Both the position numbers and the translations under genes were made by a program. Under the pieces are notes generated by a model. The model did no database searches. It saw nothing but the letters and a program-made list of their open reading frames with translations, and was not told the DNA's origin. A DNA stretch of 9,490 nucleotides, taken from Burkholderiales bacterium. GTDB lineage: Bacteria; Pseudomonadota; Gammaproteobacteria; Burkholderiales; Burkholderiaceae_F. Shown piece by piece: positions 5,467 to 9,490 of this stretch (position 1 is the stretch's first letter; every line of letters begins with the position of its first letter). Location of the stretch: positions 1 to 9,490 of the forward strand of contig JAJTHJ010000141.1 in assembly GCA_021298875.1 (NCBI GenBank), in the 5' to 3' direction.

Positions 5467-7245
5467 GTGATCCCGCAAAGCTTCATCCAGGACCTGCTCG
5501 CCCGCACCGACATCGTTGAGGTGGTGGGTCGCCACGTCCAGCTGAAAAAGGCCGGGCAGAACTACTCCGGCCTGTGCCCGTTCCACGGCGAGAAGACGCC
5601 GTCTTTTACCGTCAGCCCGTCCAAGCAGTTTTTCCACTGCTTCGGCTGCGGCGCGCACGGCAGCGCGATCGGCTTTTTGATGGATCACCGCGGGCTGTCG
5701 TTCATCGACGCGGTCAAGGATCTCGCCCAGCAAGTCGGCCTGCAATTGCCCGAGTCGGCACCGCGCGATGCGGAAGCCGCGAGCCGCTCGCGCGGCCTGA
5801 CCGAGTTGCTCGATCAGGCGGCCGAGTTCTATCGCGCCCAGTTGAAGACGAGCGAGGTCGCGATCGATTACCTGAAGCGCCGCGGCCTCGCCGGCGCCAC
5901 CGCCGCGCGCTACGCGCTGGGCTACGCGCCGGATAGCTGGCAGCCGCTGCGCGCGGCCTTCGACAACTACGACGATCCGCGCCTGGCCGAGGCGGGTCTG
6001 GTGATTGCCGACGAAGGCAAGCGCTATGATCGCTTTCGCGGGCGGGTGATGTTCCCGATCCGCAACCGGCGCGGCGCCACCATCGGCTTCGGCGCGCGTG
6101 TGATGGGTGCGGGAGAACCCAAGTACCTGAACTCGCCCGAGACGCCGGTCTTTCACAAGGGGCAGGAGCTTTATGGCCTGTTCGAAGCGCAGGAGGCGAT
6201 CCGCCTGCGCAAGCGCGCGTTCGTCTGCGAGGGCTACATGGACGTGATCCAGTTGGCGCAGGCGGGCTTTGGCGAGTCGGTCGCAGCCCTCGGTACGGCC
6301 GTCACCTCGCAGCATGTGACGACCCTGCTACGGCTGACCGACCATGTGATCTTTGCCTTCGACGGCGACGCCGCCGGCCGCAAAGCCGCCCGCCGCGCGC
6401 TGGAGGCCACCCTGCCGGCCATCGGCGAAGCCAAGCGGGCGAGCTTCGTGTTGCTGCCTGAGGGCGAAGACCCCGACAGCCTGATCCGCGCCGGCGGCGC
6501 ACCGGCCTTCGAGCACCAGTTGGAGATTGCGCTGCCGCTGTCGCGTTGGTTCATCAAGACCTTGTCGGAGGGGCGCGACCTGGCGCAGGCCGAAGACCGC
6601 GCTGCTCTGCTTACCGAAGCCAAGCCGCTGGTGTTGTCGATGGCGCCCGGCGCGTTGCGGCTGCAGCTCGTGCGCGAGTTGGCGGAGGCCGCGCGCACGC
6701 CGGCCGAAGAGGTCGAGCGCCTGTACGGCATTGCCGCCGCGCCGACGCCAATGGCCCGCCGCCAGCCGCAGGCGCCGCGGTCGAGCGCGCGGGTGGAGGA
6801 CTTGAAGTCGCGCATCCTGACGAACCTCGTTGCCTATCCGGAGCTGGCGCGCGAGTTCAACGCGCAGATCGCCGCCGAGTGCCTGGACAGCGAGCAGCAG
6901 ATCGACCGTCGGATCGTCGATGTCTGGCGCGCCGCCACGCGCGGCGCGGCGAATAGCGGCGCGCTGCTGGAAGCGCTTGCCGACAGCGAGGACGCCGCCA
7001 CCTACCGCGCGCTGGCCGCGCGCGACATGCTGCAAGAAGGCGACGGCGAGGCTGCGCGCGCCGATCTGGCCGGCGCGTTTTCCAAGCTGGAGCTGGCGCG
7101 CGTCGAGGCGGAGAAGGATGCGCTTGCCCGCGTGATTCAGGATGGCGCGACACCCGAACGCATCGATCGCTACCGCGAGCTCGTCGAGCAGCACACGCGT
7201 CTGAAGCGCGCGCTGGCCGGCCTGGGTGAACCGGGCGTCCGCTGA
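5467..7245 (+). CDS. dnaG: DNA primase
   Basis: DnaG makes the RNA primers for leading- and lagging-strand DNA synthesis and acts at the fork with the DnaB helicase. From GTG 5467 the protein is 592 residues. Domains in order: an N-terminal CHC2 zinc finger with Cys37, His40, Cys58 and Cys61 (LCPFH...FHCFGCG); the RNA polymerase core; a TOPRIM fold with EGYMD (Glu255, Asp259) and DGD (Asp299, Asp301), the metal-binding residues matching E. coli Glu265, Asp309 and Asp311; and a C-terminal helicase-binding domain from about residue 440. GTG 5467 gives MIPQSFIQDLLART, which fits betaproteobacterial primases; GTG 5449 would add six residues with no family support. Neither start has a Shine-Dalgarno sequence, consistent with low primase expression. 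The start lies 38 bp after yqeY. Confidence 0.97.
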   Translation: MIPQSFIQDLLARTDIVEVVGRHVQLKKAGQNYSGLCPFHGEKTPSFTVSPSKQFFHCFGCGAHGSAIGFLMDHRGLSFIDAVKDLAQQVGLQLPESAPRDAEAASRSRGLTELLDQAAEFYRAQLKTSEVAIDYLKRRGLAGATAARYALGYAPDSWQPLRAAFDNYDDPRLAEAGLVIADEGKRYDRFRGRVMFPIRNRRGATIGFGARVMGAGEPKYLNSPETPVFHKGQELYGLFEAQEAIRLRKRAFVCEGYMDVIQLAQAGFGESVAALGTAVTSQHVTTLLRLTDHVIFAFDGDAAGRKAARRALEATLPAIGEAKRASFVLLPEGEDPDSLIRAGGAPAFEHQLEIALPLSRWFIKTLSEGRDLAQAEDRAALLTEAKPLVLSMAPGALRLQLVRELAEAARTPAEEVERLYGIAAAPTPMARRQPQAPRSSARVEDLKSRILTNLVAYPELAREFNAQIAAECLDSEQQIDRRIVDVWRAATRGAANSGALLEALADSEDAATYRALAARDMLQEGDGEAARADLAGAFSKLELARVEAEKDALARVIQDGATPERIDRYRELVEQHTRLKRALAGLGEPGVR

Positions 7246-7250
7246 TGCTC

Positions 7251-7259
7251 TGCTAAACT
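7251..7259 (+). promoter_or_regulatory. Possible extended -10 promoter for rpoD
   Basis: TGCTAAACT has the extended -10 form TG-N-TANNNT and begins 6 bases after the dnaG stop codon. There is no good -35 at the matching distance, which extended -10 promoters can tolerate. Transcription would start near 7266, on a small TTCTT-C-AAGAA dyad (7264-7274), and give an rpoD leader of about 250 bases. In E. coli, rpoD likewise has internal promoters apart from the operon promoter. Confidence 0.4.
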
Positions 7260-7518
7260 TCGATTCTTCAAGAACTTAAAGCCGCTCGGTGACACAAGTT
7301 GTACACGGAGTCCGGCTACCCCGGTGACGCAGCGGGCCGACGAACTGGCATCTCACCGCGTGTGGCGTCACAAGCAGACGCCCTGCCCGACCAAGCAGGG
7401 TAAGGAAATCAGCAGCGCCGGTTTTGCCGACGTGCGCGTCTTGTGAGCGACTCATTGGCCCGCAATTCACAAGCGTGCGTGGGGTAGCCCGCGCGGCCAC
7501 CTACCGGATGACGAGGCG
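7260..7518 (+). promoter_or_regulatory. Structured leader between dnaG and rpoD
   Basis: This gap holds no recognisable tRNA or large gene but several inverted repeats. They are a near-dyad GTG-ACACAAGTTGT-ACAC type site (7289-7306, core ACAA-G-TTGT), GTGACGC (7324-7330) with GCGTCAC (7365-7371), GGCGTC (7364-7369) with GACGCC (7377-7382), CCCTGC (7381-7386) with GCAGGG (7395-7400), and GGTAG (7483-7487) with CTACC (7501-7505) enclosing a self-complementary CCGCGCGG. The second and third pairs share bases, and so do the third and fourth, so alternative folds are possible. A 40-codon open frame runs through the same region. It could be a regulatory 5' leader of rpoD. The pairings are seen; the function is inferred. 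Confidence 0.35.
7324..7446 (+). CDS. Candidate small ORF of 40 codons in the rpoD leader
   Basis: A GTG-started frame encodes a basic 40-residue peptide beginning MTQRADELASHRVWRHKQ and ending FADVRVL. I recognise no family, signal peptide or membrane segment. Counting by hand, G+C by codon position is about 65%, 50% and 80%, the order seen in real genes of GC-rich genomes; the next frame over this stretch has only about 64% at third positions. It is in the same frame as dnaG, but the 26 codons between the dnaG stop and this GTG do not look coding. The only purine-rich site is GGAG at 7307-7310, 13 bases upstream, which is too far to be convincing. It may be a short gene, a leader peptide or chance. 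Confidence 0.25.
   Translation: MTQRADELASHRVWRHKQTPCPTKQGKEISSAGFADVRVL

Positions 7519-9490
<1,972 letters not shown>

Noticed and set aside
7381..7400. CTG-N10-CAG pattern resembling a LexA box before rpoD
   Set aside because: The ten inner bases are GC-rich (CCCGACCAAG) rather than the AT-rich centre of LexA sites; the pattern is explained by the CCCTGC/GCAGGG hairpin.
7276..7500. A 74-codon minus-strand frame in the dnaG-rpoD gap
   Set aside because: Third-position G+C is only about 65% where it overlaps the plus-strand small frame, and no ribosome site or family resemblance is visible.
7246..7518. A tRNA gene in the dnaG-rpoD gap
   Set aside because: No T-loop GTTCRA-type box and no cloverleaf with the right arm lengths could be found on the plus strand.

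Overview
This is a GC-rich segment of an ordinary bacterial chromosome, most likely from a betaproteobacterium. I favour Burkholderiales or a close relative. The reasons are the long (446-residue) ArgG of the E. coli/Burkholderiales type, a Bug-family periplasmic receptor, an rpsU-yqeY-dnaG-rpoD operon, and a sigma-70 with a long Lys/Ala/Pro-rich N-terminal tail. No species can be named from the sequence alone.

Region 1 (1-3555, + strand) is arginine biosynthesis. It holds argF (ornithine carbamoyltransferase, missing only its first codon or few codons at the window edge), a Bug-type solute-binding protein gene that overlaps the end of argF by 11 bp, and argG (argininosuccinate synthase). ArgF makes citrulline, which ArgG joins to aspartate. 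Two palindromic repeat elements flank the Bug gene. One is a REP doublet (951-1022) lying inside its reading frame just upstream of the signal peptide. The other is a ~103-bp element (2041-2143) whose closing stem encloses three hairpins, like a cloverleaf, in the gap before argG.

Region 2 (3559-4581, - strand) is murB, the peptidoglycan precursor reductase. It converges on argG with only 3 bp between the stop codons and diverges from rpsU.

Region 3 (4634-9490, + strand) is the macromolecular synthesis operon: a good sigma-70 promoter, rpsU (ribosomal protein bS21), an attenuator-like hairpin, yqeY, dnaG (primase), a 273-bp leader with its own possible promoter, and rpoD (primary sigma factor), cut off by the window end in region 3. 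The operon links the start of translation, replication and transcription.

I see no defence system, CRISPR array, complete mobile element, tRNA or rRNA. The parts worth a second look are non-coding or short: the two repeat elements, the missing Shine-Dalgarno sequences of rpsU, dnaG and murB, and the rpoD leader, which carries nested inverted repeats and a 40-codon open frame with a coding-like base pattern.
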